Below, one piece after another: positions 11,262 to 21,362 of a stretch of DNA of 29,230 bases. Source of the DNA: Smittium culicis (Eukaryota > Kickxellomycota > Harpellomycetes > Harpellales > Legeriomycetaceae). Below the pieces are notes generated by a model. That model had not been told where the DNA came from and ran no database searches. It saw only the letters and a program-made list of their open reading frames with translations. Position numbers and translations under genes: made by a program. The DNA lies in NCBI GenBank assembly GCA_001970855.1, contig LSSN01002732.1, positions 1 through 29,230 on the forward strand, written 5' to 3'. Every line of letters begins with the position of its first letter. The first letter of the stretch is position 1.

Positions 11262-13275
11262 TCAATTTTTTATTAGGCTTGATAGAGTAGGAAGGCTAGA
11301 AATACATCTTTTAACATCGTCGAGGGAAACAGAGATGAAGACTCTATTTTCGCCATTTGCAATATTTGATTTAGTTGAAGAAATAAACTTCGCCGATGCT
11401 GATAGTCGAGATGGGGTATTTTTGGTGGATTTACTAGGATTTTGGATTTCCAAAACGCCGATAGATTCCATCATCGATACCAGATCGTTAAATTCGCATC
11501 GAGTTAGGTACCCTGGCAAGCCAGCAGTTTTACATATATCCAAGTAGATTTCATAGAGTGAATTGATTGTTAAGTGTTGAACAGAAGTTGACGAATTTCT
11601 TTTTGCCGTAGGAGTTTTAGGAGTACTAAATGATCCTTGATCATCAATAAAGGGATCGTTAGAATGGTCAGCCGAATTGTGATTATTCCCGGACAGTTTA
11701 CGATGATAGCTCATAAAATTATGAACGCTAACAAGAACGATTTTTTGGTGGAAGTTTAGGTTGTTTAGCATTTTTTCGGTGCTAGTTCCATACATTGAAG
11801 ACAAAACCTTCATCATATCGCCGACAGATACTTTGTTTTGGGTAGGAGTTTGGCCAGATTGGATGGATTTCATAGCTCTTGATCTTGAACTTTCAACAGC
11901 CATTCTACATGCATCTAATGCTTTCCTCAAATCACCAGAAGAAGCAGCAACCTTTCTAGCACACAGCTCTAGAGCAGGAACCATTATGGAACTGCATAAG
12001 CTTGGTAATCTGAGAGAGTTGATGCCATCGTTTTTTTCTGATTCACTTTGTGAATTATTTGATAAGTTTTTAGACATTTCAGCTAAAATATCTGAGCGTT
12101 TTTTTAATACACCTAATATTTCTTGAACTGAGTAAGGTTTGAAATGGATTAATTCAGGGAAGTAACCGCGTGCTTTTAATCTTGGAACAAGAGTCTCTGT
12201 TAGATCCAAAGCATTAGCAATGCCTATTAAGTATAAGCAGCTGTTCTTAGCTAGAGCCCATTCAAAAAAAGAGTAAAGTAATTTAACGTTAAAGTTGATG
12301 AGATGGTCAAGTTCATCCAAGATCAAAATAAAACCCCTTTTAGTATTGCTCCTGTTTAAAAATATAGCTTCGAGTTTAGTTTTTACAACAAATTCAGTAT
12401 CGTTAGTGTAGTTTATTTCAGTAGCACTTAGTTTCTTTCCAGAGTCAGTAATAAAATGGTCATATATTATTTGATAAAGCTGCTTTGCATTATTAATGGT
12501 CATACAGTTGAGGGTCAAAGTAGATATTTTTTTTTCTTTAAAAAGAGCTTTATTAGATTCGATCACACTCGTTACACATGTGGTTTTTCCAGTACCCGGG
12601 TTTCCAGAAATATACAAACCACCACCGATTTTATCGTTAGATAAACTCTCAAATTTTGACTGAAGAAAGCTGCGTTCAGTGTCTCTTCCAATAATATCAA
12701 GTTTTGAGCTTTTGCTGAATGGATTGAATACATCATTATTTGCTGAAGAGTCAGCAACTGTGCTGGTATGTGTGGTGCTTGATGAGGTCTTCGTTAGTGG
12801 GTTAACAGCGTTTATACTTAATTTAGAGTTTTCGGGATGATTTAGTTTGACTTTAAGGTTCAAAGGCAATGACGATTTTATGTCTGTAAACTTGGTATAT
12901 TTTTCTATATTTTTAGAAGGCTCGATTTGGACAAAAACGTCCTTAGGGGCTAAAAATTTAATTTATGTTAGTATGGGTAACATGTATATTAGATAATTAG
13001 ATTTTAGTGGTTAGTAACAAATACCTTTTAAAAATTTGTGGCAGTTAGAGATTTTATTTTTGAAATTAAAATCCATCCTTCCAAGTTTATTGCCTAAATT
13101 TTGTACAGTAAAATTTTTTAAATAAGTTGAAAAGTAGAAACAATTTTAGGACAAGTTGTAATGATAAGAGCAATTTGAATATTAATTTACTCGAAGGGTG
13201 CGTGGGGGATAGGGATAATCTTCGTTTACTTGGTCTCGCTATCGGAGAAGGAGAATCGAGTAGTATGATTTCCAT
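11262..13275 (-). CDS. CDC6: Cdc6/Cdc18 replication-licensing AAA+ ATPase (3 exons)
   Basis: Reading the minus strand, exon 1 is 13275-13191, exon 2 is 13093-13025 and exon 3 is 12949-11262, giving 613 residues. Intron 1 (13190-13094, 97 nt, GTAAAT...TTAG) and intron 2 (13024-12950, 75 nt, GTATTT, branch TACTAAC, ...TTAG) are both phase 1 and keep frame. Cdc6 loads the MCM helicase onto ORC-bound origins in G1. Visible motifs are IGRD at 138-141, Walker A GNPGTGKT at 167-174, Walker B DELD at 263-266, the sensor-1 region (LIGIAN) near 292-297 and sensor-2 Arg 393 in SGDLRKALD. A C-terminal winged-helix region lies at about 450-613. Exon 1 carries three S-P sites (S8, S10, S23), a basic RPSKRRL stretch, and RRLSL (18-22), which fits the RxLxPhi cyclin-docking pattern. 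That matches CDK control of Cdc6 as known in yeast and animals. The large exon alone has no ATG at its head, so the two 5' exons are needed. An Orc1 assignment is less likely because no BAH domain is present. Confidence 0.88.
12950..13024 (-). other. Intron 2 of CDC6 with TACTAAC branch site
   Basis: The 5' site is GTATTT at 13024 and the 3' site TTTTTAG ends at 12950. A perfect yeast-type TACTAAC branch sequence lies about 20 nt from the 3' end. It is the clearest splice signature in the window and supports the other intron calls. Confidence 0.85.
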
Positions 13276-16029
13276 TATTTATTAGGATATTGAGGCTGGA
13301 AATAAAGTGTTCGAAGAGTTAATATGTATATTGTCCAAATAATGCAATAAAATGTCCTAACAGCTATTCAATTGTCGTTGAATAAAGAGTAAACTAATTC
13401 TTGACGAGCCTAGTTTACAAAATTTAAATTAATCTTATGAGTAGAAAATAGCTACACTGATGAAGTATGTTATGTTTGATAATATGTCTACTCAGCTATT
13501 ATAAGATAGAGGTAAAATGGATAAGTATATATACCCACTGCTTGCAGCTGCAATTGACGCTGTAAAGAATCGGCAGCTACGAAATTGTTAACTCACAAGG
13601 CGAAAGCAAAAGCGTTGGAATCATAGTTGGATAAATTGAAAAGATCCGCGATAACAACTATCATTAGCTGGAGCTATTTACATTCTACTTTGCCTACCAA
13701 TGAGTATGCCGCAGCATTCTTGAAATTAATTCATACTTATTGAGTACTGCTATTTGTATATTATTTGATATATCAAATGGAATTTCGATATTTCCGCTTC
13801 ATTGTTTTGGCCTCAGTTTAAGCTCACCTTTCAAAAATTATTACGATATCTTTTCACGTAGGAATATTCGAATAATTCCATTCGCCCAGTATGTTTACAT
13901 AGTGAATTAGTGCTTTTCGTTAATAGAATAACTAATTTCCTATTTGTCTGCAATATTTATTTTTATGGATTGATTAAAGGTATAAATACAAATGACACAA
14001 AGACAGCCAGTAATATCTACAGCAAATTAGACATTAATAATTGGCTACTAACAGCATCAAAATAATGCTATAGCCTATCACAATTCGTTGTGTGTAAATA
14101 CGCGCATAAAAAAGTATATCACTCAGATATAGTCATATCCAATGGATAGATTCAATTTTTACTTTGTGTGTTTATTGAGAAAACAACTCAACTAGGATTT
14201 AATGTTGGATAATTCAGGCTTTCAGTCAAGGATGTATTTTTTTTGAAATCGTATAAATTACACGCCTAAAGTACAAGATACTTATATAATCTCAGGTCTT
14301 TAAGAGTATCAAAAAAACTATTTACTTATATTATGCTGATTTCTTTACTTATTTTATCTTTACTAGTTTATACTGAATCGTAACTCTCTGTGAAGACTTC
14401 TCAAACCTATTTGAATAGTTGATACTATTAATATTTGCCTTTATCGATTTGTTTTTGACTCTTATTTTGCAGGAACGAGTTTTTAGCTGCCTATCATTTG
14501 CTGCGTTTACCTCTCGCTTAATGAAATATAGCCTTTTTTATTCTTTGGGTTACAATTTTTGATTTGATTTCGTACAAAGTCAATATGGTAATTATTCTCT
14601 ATCTTTTTTATCTCATAACTATTTTTTTAATTGTTATTCTTTCCACCCTTTGTTTAATTTAATTAAAAATTCATACTCCCTTTAGATTTTTTTCGATATC
14701 TTTATCAATCATTTAACTCGATCTAAGAATTGTTTATACTAATTTAGCGAAATGGCTTTTCGCAGTAAGTTATTTGTAGTTATGCTCATTTCTGTGTAGA
14801 CTCGAGAAATTCGGTTTAGTCATCTGTTTTTAGCATTAATTATTTACATATTGAACTAACCCTATATCTCTCAGTGAAATATCTTGAGAATTTAATCTCA
14901 AATTTTTTCATTGGTGTATAAACTATACTACTATACTCTCTGGATATTCGAGCAAATTCTTATCCCTTTTGCAAGTTTCTATTCTCTGTATATTTAATGC
15001 TCATGCTAGCTTGAATTTTCACTGGCGCTTTTTGAGGCTAGCTAGGGTCGCTATTTTGTCTAGTTTCTTTTTTTTTTAGAAATGAAACTCTTCATCATAG
15101 CAGTTATTTGTACAGGTCTATTAATTATTCGATTACCCTTGAGTTTAGTACGTCTTTTTAAAACGCCTGGGATCTTTCACAAGAGCTTCTTTTCAGACTT
15201 CTATAGATTTAATATTAAAGATTCGCTTAGCTAAATATATTAATTTATTTCCTTTTTTGCAGCTTTAAAAGACTTTTATGATTTCTTTTTTTTTTTTAAA
15301 AAATCGAAATCTAAATTCGGTTTATCTATAATTGTAATTTAGTTTTGAAGGTATATTATCCTTTTTACTATTCTACTATTATTTCGATAATTCGATATAT
15401 CAATCAGATTTTTTTTAAGCAATTTTACTTGGAATTTATTCATGCAATTGTTTAATTTCTTCTGAAAATCACGACTTATTTTATGACTAGAGCTGCTATC
15501 CTTATAATATGCTATCCTTATTTCTTGATTTCAGATTCGCTCTATTTATATTGCCTATACTGCTTTTCAAAAGTAATCATGTCATTTATAAGCTTAGCTA
15601 CATTTAACTACTGTAATTTGCAAACTATTTTTACTTTTCTTTCTTATTAAAATTTACTATTTCATTGGTGCTATTTAGCAAACAGGCCAGGTTTTTTTTG
15701 ACTACTATTTATAGCATTGAATAATTCGCTGCCTGTTAAAGATTCGTACTTGCTGCTATTTTTTTGCCGTTTTGTTCTAGTATTTTTTGCTTGAGAAAGT
15801 AAACTTAAATTTGATTTGTAATTTTACATGGTTAAATAATTGCTTCTCTATTTATGTTAAGCCTTAAACGTGAAAACATATTTTTATACAAGATTATTAA
15901 TTATATTTTTAATTTTTAGAGCATTTTATTAAATTATTAAAATAAAAAATTTTTCGACTGAAATTTAGTGTTTATATATTATTTTTTGCAACTAGAGGCT
16001 AGTTATGTTTATCTATTACTAGCTATTGA
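13276..16029. other. 2.7-kb gene desert, pyrimidine-biased in its second half
   Basis: Apart from the short coding-like relic at 13517-13743 there is no open frame. From about 14270 to 15800 the plus strand is visibly T/C-biased, with recurrent words such as CTCTCTGTG, TCTCTCAGTG, CTCTCTGG and CTTTACTT, and short hairpins such as GCGAAA/TTTCGC at 14747-14763. No tRNA or known RNA was recognised. Confidence 0.5.
13517..13743 (+). pseudogene. Possible coding relic, unknown product
   Basis: An ATG at 13517 opens a 24-codon frame (begins MDKYIYPLLAAAIDAV) ending in TAA. Overlapping its end, the +1-shifted frame continues with a coherent helical, Lys/Ala-rich stretch (AATKLLTHKAKAKALES) with one TAG, then about 36 more open codons to TGA at 13741-13743. 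One frameshift plus one stop would explain this as a decayed fragment. The product is not recognised and chance is possible. Confidence 0.3.
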
Positions 16030-17717
16030 TTAGTTTATTATTCCTTTGAGTTGGTTGATTAAGGTATTGTCTCTATCCTGTGAAATGTCCCAAATAAATA
16101 ACCCTCCTTGTATGTTGTTTGCTTTTGCAAAATTACATTTTTCAACTAAAGATTCAATACCTTCATATGAAATCCAAACTTTTGACGATGGGTTATATAA
16201 AACGTTGTTCTTTGCTGTATTGTCATAGTAGCTTGAGAATACATTCGGAGGTCCGACAGGTGTGGTTGGTTCGACTCCGGAGCTGGTTGGTTCGACTCCG
16301 GAGCTGCTTGGTTCGACTCCGGAACTGCTTGAATAATCCATGTAACCATACTCATTCCTTAATTGTCTAGCTGATTTACTGACTGTTGCGGAGCTCATTA
16401 ATTGTTTGATTCCATTATAGCTTATTATTCCTGAATCAATCATCCCAGGCAACTCACCAACTGCAGGAGTCCCTGTGAAATTCAATCCTAGGCCCATATT
16501 AGCTTGGTTGAAATTTCCTTGTACATTCTTGAAAGCTTTTCCGCTAAAAGTTGCACCAATCGCCAAAAATTCGGGATCAGCGCCTCTGTTGATGTAGTAC
16601 TGAAGAGCTTCAGCTGCACTGTAGTGAGTGAGATTATTTGCATCTCGGTATATATTAGAGTTGTAAGATGTAGTATTCGACCAAGATCCAGAAAAGTCTA
16701 ACCAAAAATACCGATAGATGGTTTAGGAACGATCAATTTATTTAATGTAGAAAGAGAATTTGTTATCATAAAGTGCTTACCATATGTCATCACGTGTATG
16801 TAGTTTGCTATCACAGATATCGCCGCGACATCTGTGTACTTTGCTATTTGAGTGTTGGGGGACATAGCAACAGACAGTTCAAATATTTGTCTAGGGTTAA
16901 TATCAAGTGCCAATTGAGTTAGTTGATTTCGCATTTCTGATAGTAATAGGACGAAGTTTATGCCATCTTGTGGGCTATATGCGTTACCAGGATCTCCTCC
17001 AGTTACTATTTTGATTAAGCAAATAAATAATAAGTTTATGGTTGCTTTAATCCCAGGTTTAAAAATAAATAAAATTTTTATATATTATATAAAATAAGCT
17101 AGTATATAATATAATAATAAATTACCTGGATACTCCCAATCAATATCAACACCATCAAATCCGTATTTAACTAAAAAATCACATACAGAACTAGCAAAAT
17201 TTTTTCTTCCATCTACTGTTGAAGCCATAATTGAAAATTCTTTGGACCAGCTCCAGCCTCCAACCGAAATGTGAGTTTTTATTTTTGGGTTCCTTGTTCT
17301 GAAATCACCTGTTAAACTGTTTAGATATCCGTAAGCACCCGCGGTACCGTTATATATATTATTTTCGCCATATGATATTTGAGTATCTATTTATTAGAAG
17401 CAGGACGCTTAGAACTCAAGTGAAAAAAGTAGGCTAATATTATTTTTTGCTTTGTTTTTATATAATAAAATATTAATGAAAATTACCAGCCCAGGGATCG
17501 CCTACAGTGATAACTCCGTTTTGAAGATTTGCAAAAGCTACTCAAAAATAAAAATACAGAGTAAGTTTGAAATAGATATAGAATGAAGAGTTATGAGATG
17601 GTTAATACAATAAATCAGATCTGTAATATTCTCGACTGGTATATCTTTCAACTGATAATTTGGTGTGTATACACTCCAGCTAGTGTAGTAAGCTACTCTT
17701 CTCATGGCGCTTGCCAT
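16030..17717 (-). CDS. GH18 chitinase, no signal peptide (5 exons)
   Basis: Exons on the minus strand are 17717-17609, 17537-17487, 17386-17126, 17005-16781 and 16697-16030, giving 437 residues. All four introns (71, 100, 120 and 83 nt) are GT-AG and phase 1. The fold is a glycoside hydrolase family 18 TIM barrel that cleaves beta-1,4 GlcNAc bonds of chitin. It shows YYTSW (10-14), SVGGW (94-98), the catalytic DxxDxDxE (D131, D134, D136, proton donor E138 in DGVDIDWE), MTYD (213-216) and the conserved barrel-end Trp 408 (GGLFIWD). The start [11 protein letters not shown] enters the first beta strand at once, so no secretion signal is present unless an upstream exon supplies one. The protein may be cytosolic or leave by an unconventional route. 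A repeat insertion, SSGVEP(S/T) three times, lies at about 338-359 just before the conserved YYDNTAK segment. Intron phase uniformity and motif order make the gene model solid. Confidence 0.88.
16265..16330 (-). repeat. 21-bp coding minisatellite (3 units) in chitinase exon 5
   Basis: Three tandem 21-bp units, nearly identical in DNA, encode three copies of a seven-residue SSGVEP(S/T) unit. The DNA identity implies recent tandem duplication, and the unit length keeps the frame. Confidence 0.9.
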
Positions 17718-20312
17718 TATAAATATATATATAAATTTAAAATGTAATGCTAAGAGTTAATAACTGATGATGAATATTGGTTTTAATAAAGCCGCTAATT
17801 TCTTATTTCCACAAAAACATTTACAAATTTGCGGCATTTTATACATTCGATTTATAAAAAAATTTATTTTATAATCTGCTATATTCTCAGATTAATTAAT
17901 AAAACCATAAATAAATCATGTGTAACCTAATAAAAAGTAACTAATACTCTTTTTGCTAAAATCTAAGCCTTTTTTATCACTCAAGCCATTTCAATCATAT
18001 TCTAAAGCGATATAAAGTACACTACTAGATAATAATTTCATATATTTATCCTCAAAATTTATTCAAATATAATTCAAAATTATTTAATAGTAGAAATTTA
18101 TCGCTGACTATTTTTTTTATCTTTGAGTAGCTAGAAATACAGCAATGCACTTTTAAGATCACACCCTAACGTGTCATTTTATTTCTTTCTAGCCGCTTTT
18201 GAGGCGCTAAGACATTTTTCTACCAAATTGATTCATTAGTAGCTTTCTAAATATTATGGCCCTTAAATTCAACAAAATGTTGAATTTTTAAGTCAGAATT
18301 TAAATGATGTGTGACATGACAAAACTTTCCCCCAGAAAGCCCTTTTTGCGTGCTATAAATTTCATTTGGTATTTTATTCGAATAATAATTCTCAGAAATA
18401 ATTAGCTACAGTTGATTTTATTTTAATTCAAACTCCCATGTAAACAACAAGTGACTTGGTATAAAATTGGAAATTAATTCCATGCTAATATTCTTTTTGT
18501 CAATTTTAATTTTATAAATGCTATTTAAGCCTTTGTAAAGAAATAATTAATTATTTGCTAAAATAAAGGTAATTCAATTTTCAAAATTATTTCTATGTAT
18601 ATTTTCCTTATCACAAGCGTAGTCTTGGGCCTTCTCTATTTCACGCTTACAATCATCCGTAAGTTACAAAAAAGTTTTTATTATTATATCTCACATTACA
18701 TCACAACTTAAGGTTCGAATATATTCATCTACACCTTATTTTTCTCCCATGCGTATTTTCAAGGTAAACCTGTATTAATTTTAAGCCAAGAATATTTTTC
18801 TTGGATATTCTTTCGCAGTTATGACTACGATCACTTAATTTTTATACTATAATATCGTATAAAAAAACGAATAAAAAAGAAACATTTTGACCCAGGAAGA
18901 TTTCTGACCTCATTGCAGTCTCATTATACCTAATAAAGACAGTATAATTGTATTTTCTCGTCAATTATTTCATTGTCTATATCACAACATGTTTGAATTG
19001 ATCAAGAAAATGTTTAAAGTTTTTGAGCTAGTAAAAATTCACATTTAGAATGTTTTAATTTAGCTTATGAATAAATCATAAAATCTTGACACAAAAAATT
19101 AAAATTCTCATACCCATCTTCTGCAAAAGAATAATGACTAATATAATAATTGGGTCCAATATTTTCTTTTGTTTTTGAAATTTAGAAGAGCGCGGGTTTA
19201 TTTGTATCATTTAAGGCAAATTAAATTAATTTATTTTATACAATTATAATTTTGATATTTTTTTGCTAATATAAGCGACAAAATTTGATTAATATTGAAC
19301 ACTTACAAGTTTTTTATGGATATTCAATATCGCCTCTAGTTTATGGTAAACTTTCAATTTTATTTAAAAGATAGAGGTTTGAGCATTGTTCAGTGATATA
19401 ATATCTCATAAACAAACGGAAGGTTGCAAATAGCTATGGTAGAAATTATTATATTTAGTTTTATTTAACCAAATTTTGTGGCGACTATTTTTGAGCCTCC
19501 AATATGGAATGCTACGGAAAAAAAAAAATTATTAATTTCTGTAATCGATTTTATTTTAAATATTCTGATTTAATTATACTTTTAAAGTAAAAAAATTATT
19601 CTTTTTGCCCAAAAATCATATCTGCAAAATTAAGAGCCGGGTTTATTGCCGCAATTCTTGAAGCTTATATTTTTATTTACACCATTACGTCAGCTAGCCT
19701 CATTTTTTCAGCCCCAACTGTTCATAGTTTTCTTTTTTTACATTTCCACAAAATAAACTGCACAGAAACTAAATTGATTTTTTTCAACACTCGGATTTGA
19801 AAATTTTTCAATGTTAAAATATATTAGCAAAAGTCTAAATATATTAATAAGAAAAATCAAATTTTATAGTAGCCGCGTATTAATTTTACTAATGTGTTGC
19901 AAATCCAAGTAGAATTTCGTCATTTTCAAATTTATTATCTCTAGAATGTTCACAAGATAAAATTTTGTATCAGTAAATGTGGATTATTTGCGCCAAATTC
20001 CGGTGAGGCTTAAAGAAGTTTATTTATTGAAGCGATATAATTAAGATCAAATACAGATCCAGAATTAGCTTTTCAATTGCCTTTTTTTAAAAAAAAAAAT
20101 AGGAGAATTTTATTTAAAAAATCAAGATTGAATTAAAATTGTAGAAAAAGTCAGCCATACCTAGATATGGCTTAGTCAATTGCCTTTTTTTTAAAACAAA
20201 ATTCGTGTATTGTTTGATACATTTTTGACCTAAAAATAAAGACACTAAATTTTTAGATTTTTTCAAAAGTTAGAAAAATCCTATGCAATATACTTTTTTG
20301 CTGGGAGTGGAT
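17718..20312. other. Intergenic region between chitinase and repeat nest
   Basis: AT-rich. The only gene-like signal is the tentative microgene at 18595-18838. A pair of near-identical copies of TCAATTGCCTTTTTTT lies at about 20073 and 20176, with a 7-bp-stem hairpin (AGCCATA/TATGGCT, 20153-20172) between them. The 5' side adjoining 17717 should contain the chitinase promoter. Confidence 0.5.
18595..18838 (+). CDS. Tentative three-exon gene for a 44-residue membrane peptide
   Basis: Exon 1 (18595-18658) begins with ATG and encodes a hydrophobic stretch (MYIFLITSVVLGLLYF). It is followed by a consensus GTAAGT donor. A TTAAG acceptor gives exon 2 (18713-18763), then GTAAAC and a TTTCGCAG acceptor give exon 3 (18819-18838) ending in TAA. 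Both introns (54 and 55 nt) are phase 1 and the frame stays open across the joins. The product would be almost all membrane segment. No family is recognised. Short exons can be strung together by chance in AT-rich DNA, so this is offered only as a candidate. Confidence 0.25.
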
Positions 20313-20507
20313 TTAACCCTTCATGGGTGGTAGTCTATTCTTGGACTTCTAAATATAGCCAAATACATTCGATAAATTAATATAATTCCGAGACGCAAAT
20401 GATTATTCGATTGTTGAAGATTAGTAGCAAATAATATACTTGCTATTGATTCAATAACGAATCATTAAATATAACTTTTTAATGAAGGTTGGACGGGAAA
20501 GGGCTAA
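20313..20507 (+). mobile_element. TTAA MITE, copy A
   Basis: This is a 195-bp non-coding element beginning TTAACCCTTCATGGG and ending GGACGGGAAAGGGCTAA. Its right end inverted reads like its left end (TTAACCCTTTCCCG against TTAACCC-TTC). It is AT-rich inside with a conserved ATTCCGAG near the middle and AACGAATCATTAAA near the right. It has no coding capacity. TTAA ends plus CCC-starting inverted termini are the pattern of piggyBac-type elements. The superfamily label is inference, because no transposase is present. Confidence 0.8.
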
Positions 20508-20615
20508 TACTTTCATTATTCCTTTATTTTGGAATTTCTAAATATCTAAATTAAATGGATAACGACTTTTTTAATGGCTTTATTAAATTAGAGCTAATAT
20601 ATAATGGTGTTGTAA

Positions 20616-20803
20616 TTAACCCTTTCCCTGACAGTAGAATGTATTTATGTACTTAGCCAACCGCATTCAGCAAAAAAAATTAATTCCGAGACTCGAATAA
20701 ATATTAGTTTACTGTAGTATAACAGAAATGGCAAATTTATTTTAAATTACTTGTGAATCAATAAGTTCACTATAATAAAGAGAGTTGGACGATAAAGGGT
20801 TAA
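20616..20803 (+). mobile_element. TTAA MITE, copy B (diverged)
   Basis: Starts TTAACCCTTTCCCTGACAGT and ends TTGGACGATAAAGGGTTAA. ATTCCGAG is kept in the middle, but the interior is more diverged than in the recent copies. 188 bp. Confidence 0.75.
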
Positions 20804-20934
20804 GATATACGAATATGAAAAAGAAAAAAAATTTCAGGTTTTTCGCAGTGACCCGACATTTCAAATTTACCTATTGGGTACTTTGAAATAATTTAAATAT
20901 TTCGAAAATACATCATACGATTTGTTTTAGATAA

Positions 20935-21027
20935 TTAACCCTTTCACGGGCAGTATACTTTTTTTGTTCTACCGAATATAGCATATTAGATTCAATAAAA
21001 ATATTAATATTTCGAGACACGTATAAT
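20935..21027 (+). mobile_element. TTAA MITE, copy C, left half (split by DIRS element)
   Basis: Starts TTAACCCTTTCACGGGCAGT and runs through the TTCGAGAC middle to ATAAT, where family similarity stops and the DIRS-like element begins. The remaining half resumes at 24981. 93 + 102 bp gives 195, the full family length. Confidence 0.8.
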
Positions 21028-21028
21028 T

Positions 21029-21096
21029 GTAAGATTAATCGACCCGTTTAGGGAGAAGATTAATCGATATTATATAAAAATGGTGGTCATATTAAG
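21029..21096 (+). repeat. DIRS left-end repeat (68 bp)
   Basis: Begins GTAAGATTAATCGA and ends GGTGGTCATATTAAG. It matches 21295-21362 in direct orientation at 57 of 68 positions. Inside it AGATTAATCGA occurs twice, 25 bp apart (21032 and 21057), possible recombinase-binding sites. Confidence 0.85.
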
Positions 21097-21241
21097 TTTT
21101 AACATCTTGTATTGGTTAACACAATCGAACATCCAAAAACAAATAAAAATGTAATACATAAATAAATTAAGCAACTAAAAAATTTTTATAGTATAATACT
21201 GAAAGTACAGTATTATGTTATCCTTATCACCTTTAGTAAAG
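21081..21241. repeat. DIRS left terminal inverted repeat
   Basis: Runs from GGTGGTCATATTAAG through AAACAAATAAAAATGTA and ATAGTATAATACTGAAAGTA to the TTAGTAAAGG region. The reverse complement of 24803-24970 aligns along its length with small indels. Confidence 0.8.
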
Positions 21242-21265
21242 GTAAATGGGAACGGGTGGACGCGA

Positions 21266-21362
21266 CTTAATATGACCACCCCTTGAAATATAATGTAAGA
21301 TCAATCGAGTCCTTTAGCGCAAAGATTAATCGATTTTATATGAAAGGGGTGGTCATATTAAG
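21266..21362. repeat. DIRS internal junction-like block
   Basis: 97 bp bounded by exact 19-bp inverted arms (21266-21284 and 21344-21362). Positions 21266-21294 match the element's right end and 21295-21362 its left end, joined at ATAAT/GTAAG. It therefore looks like the sequence of a circularised element, and by position is the counterpart of the internal complementary region of DIRS elements or the internal B1A2 of split-direct-repeat elements. It directly abuts the recombinase stop codon at 21363-21365. Confidence 0.8.

Noticed and set aside
11335..12757. Other-frame open frames across the CDC6 exon
   Set aside because: The Walker A, Walker B and sensor motifs of the minus-strand frame account for this DNA; the others are shadows.
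11262..12869. Taking the CDC6 start at the head of the long open frame
   Set aside because: The first codon there is TTG and not ATG, and the frame stays open upstream to a clear acceptor at 12950; the two upstream exons supply an in-frame ATG.
16046..16701. Plus-strand and alternate minus frames over the chitinase last exon
   Set aside because: One alternate frame reads the minisatellite as another repeat peptide, but only the frame that joins the GH18 exons carries conserved motifs.
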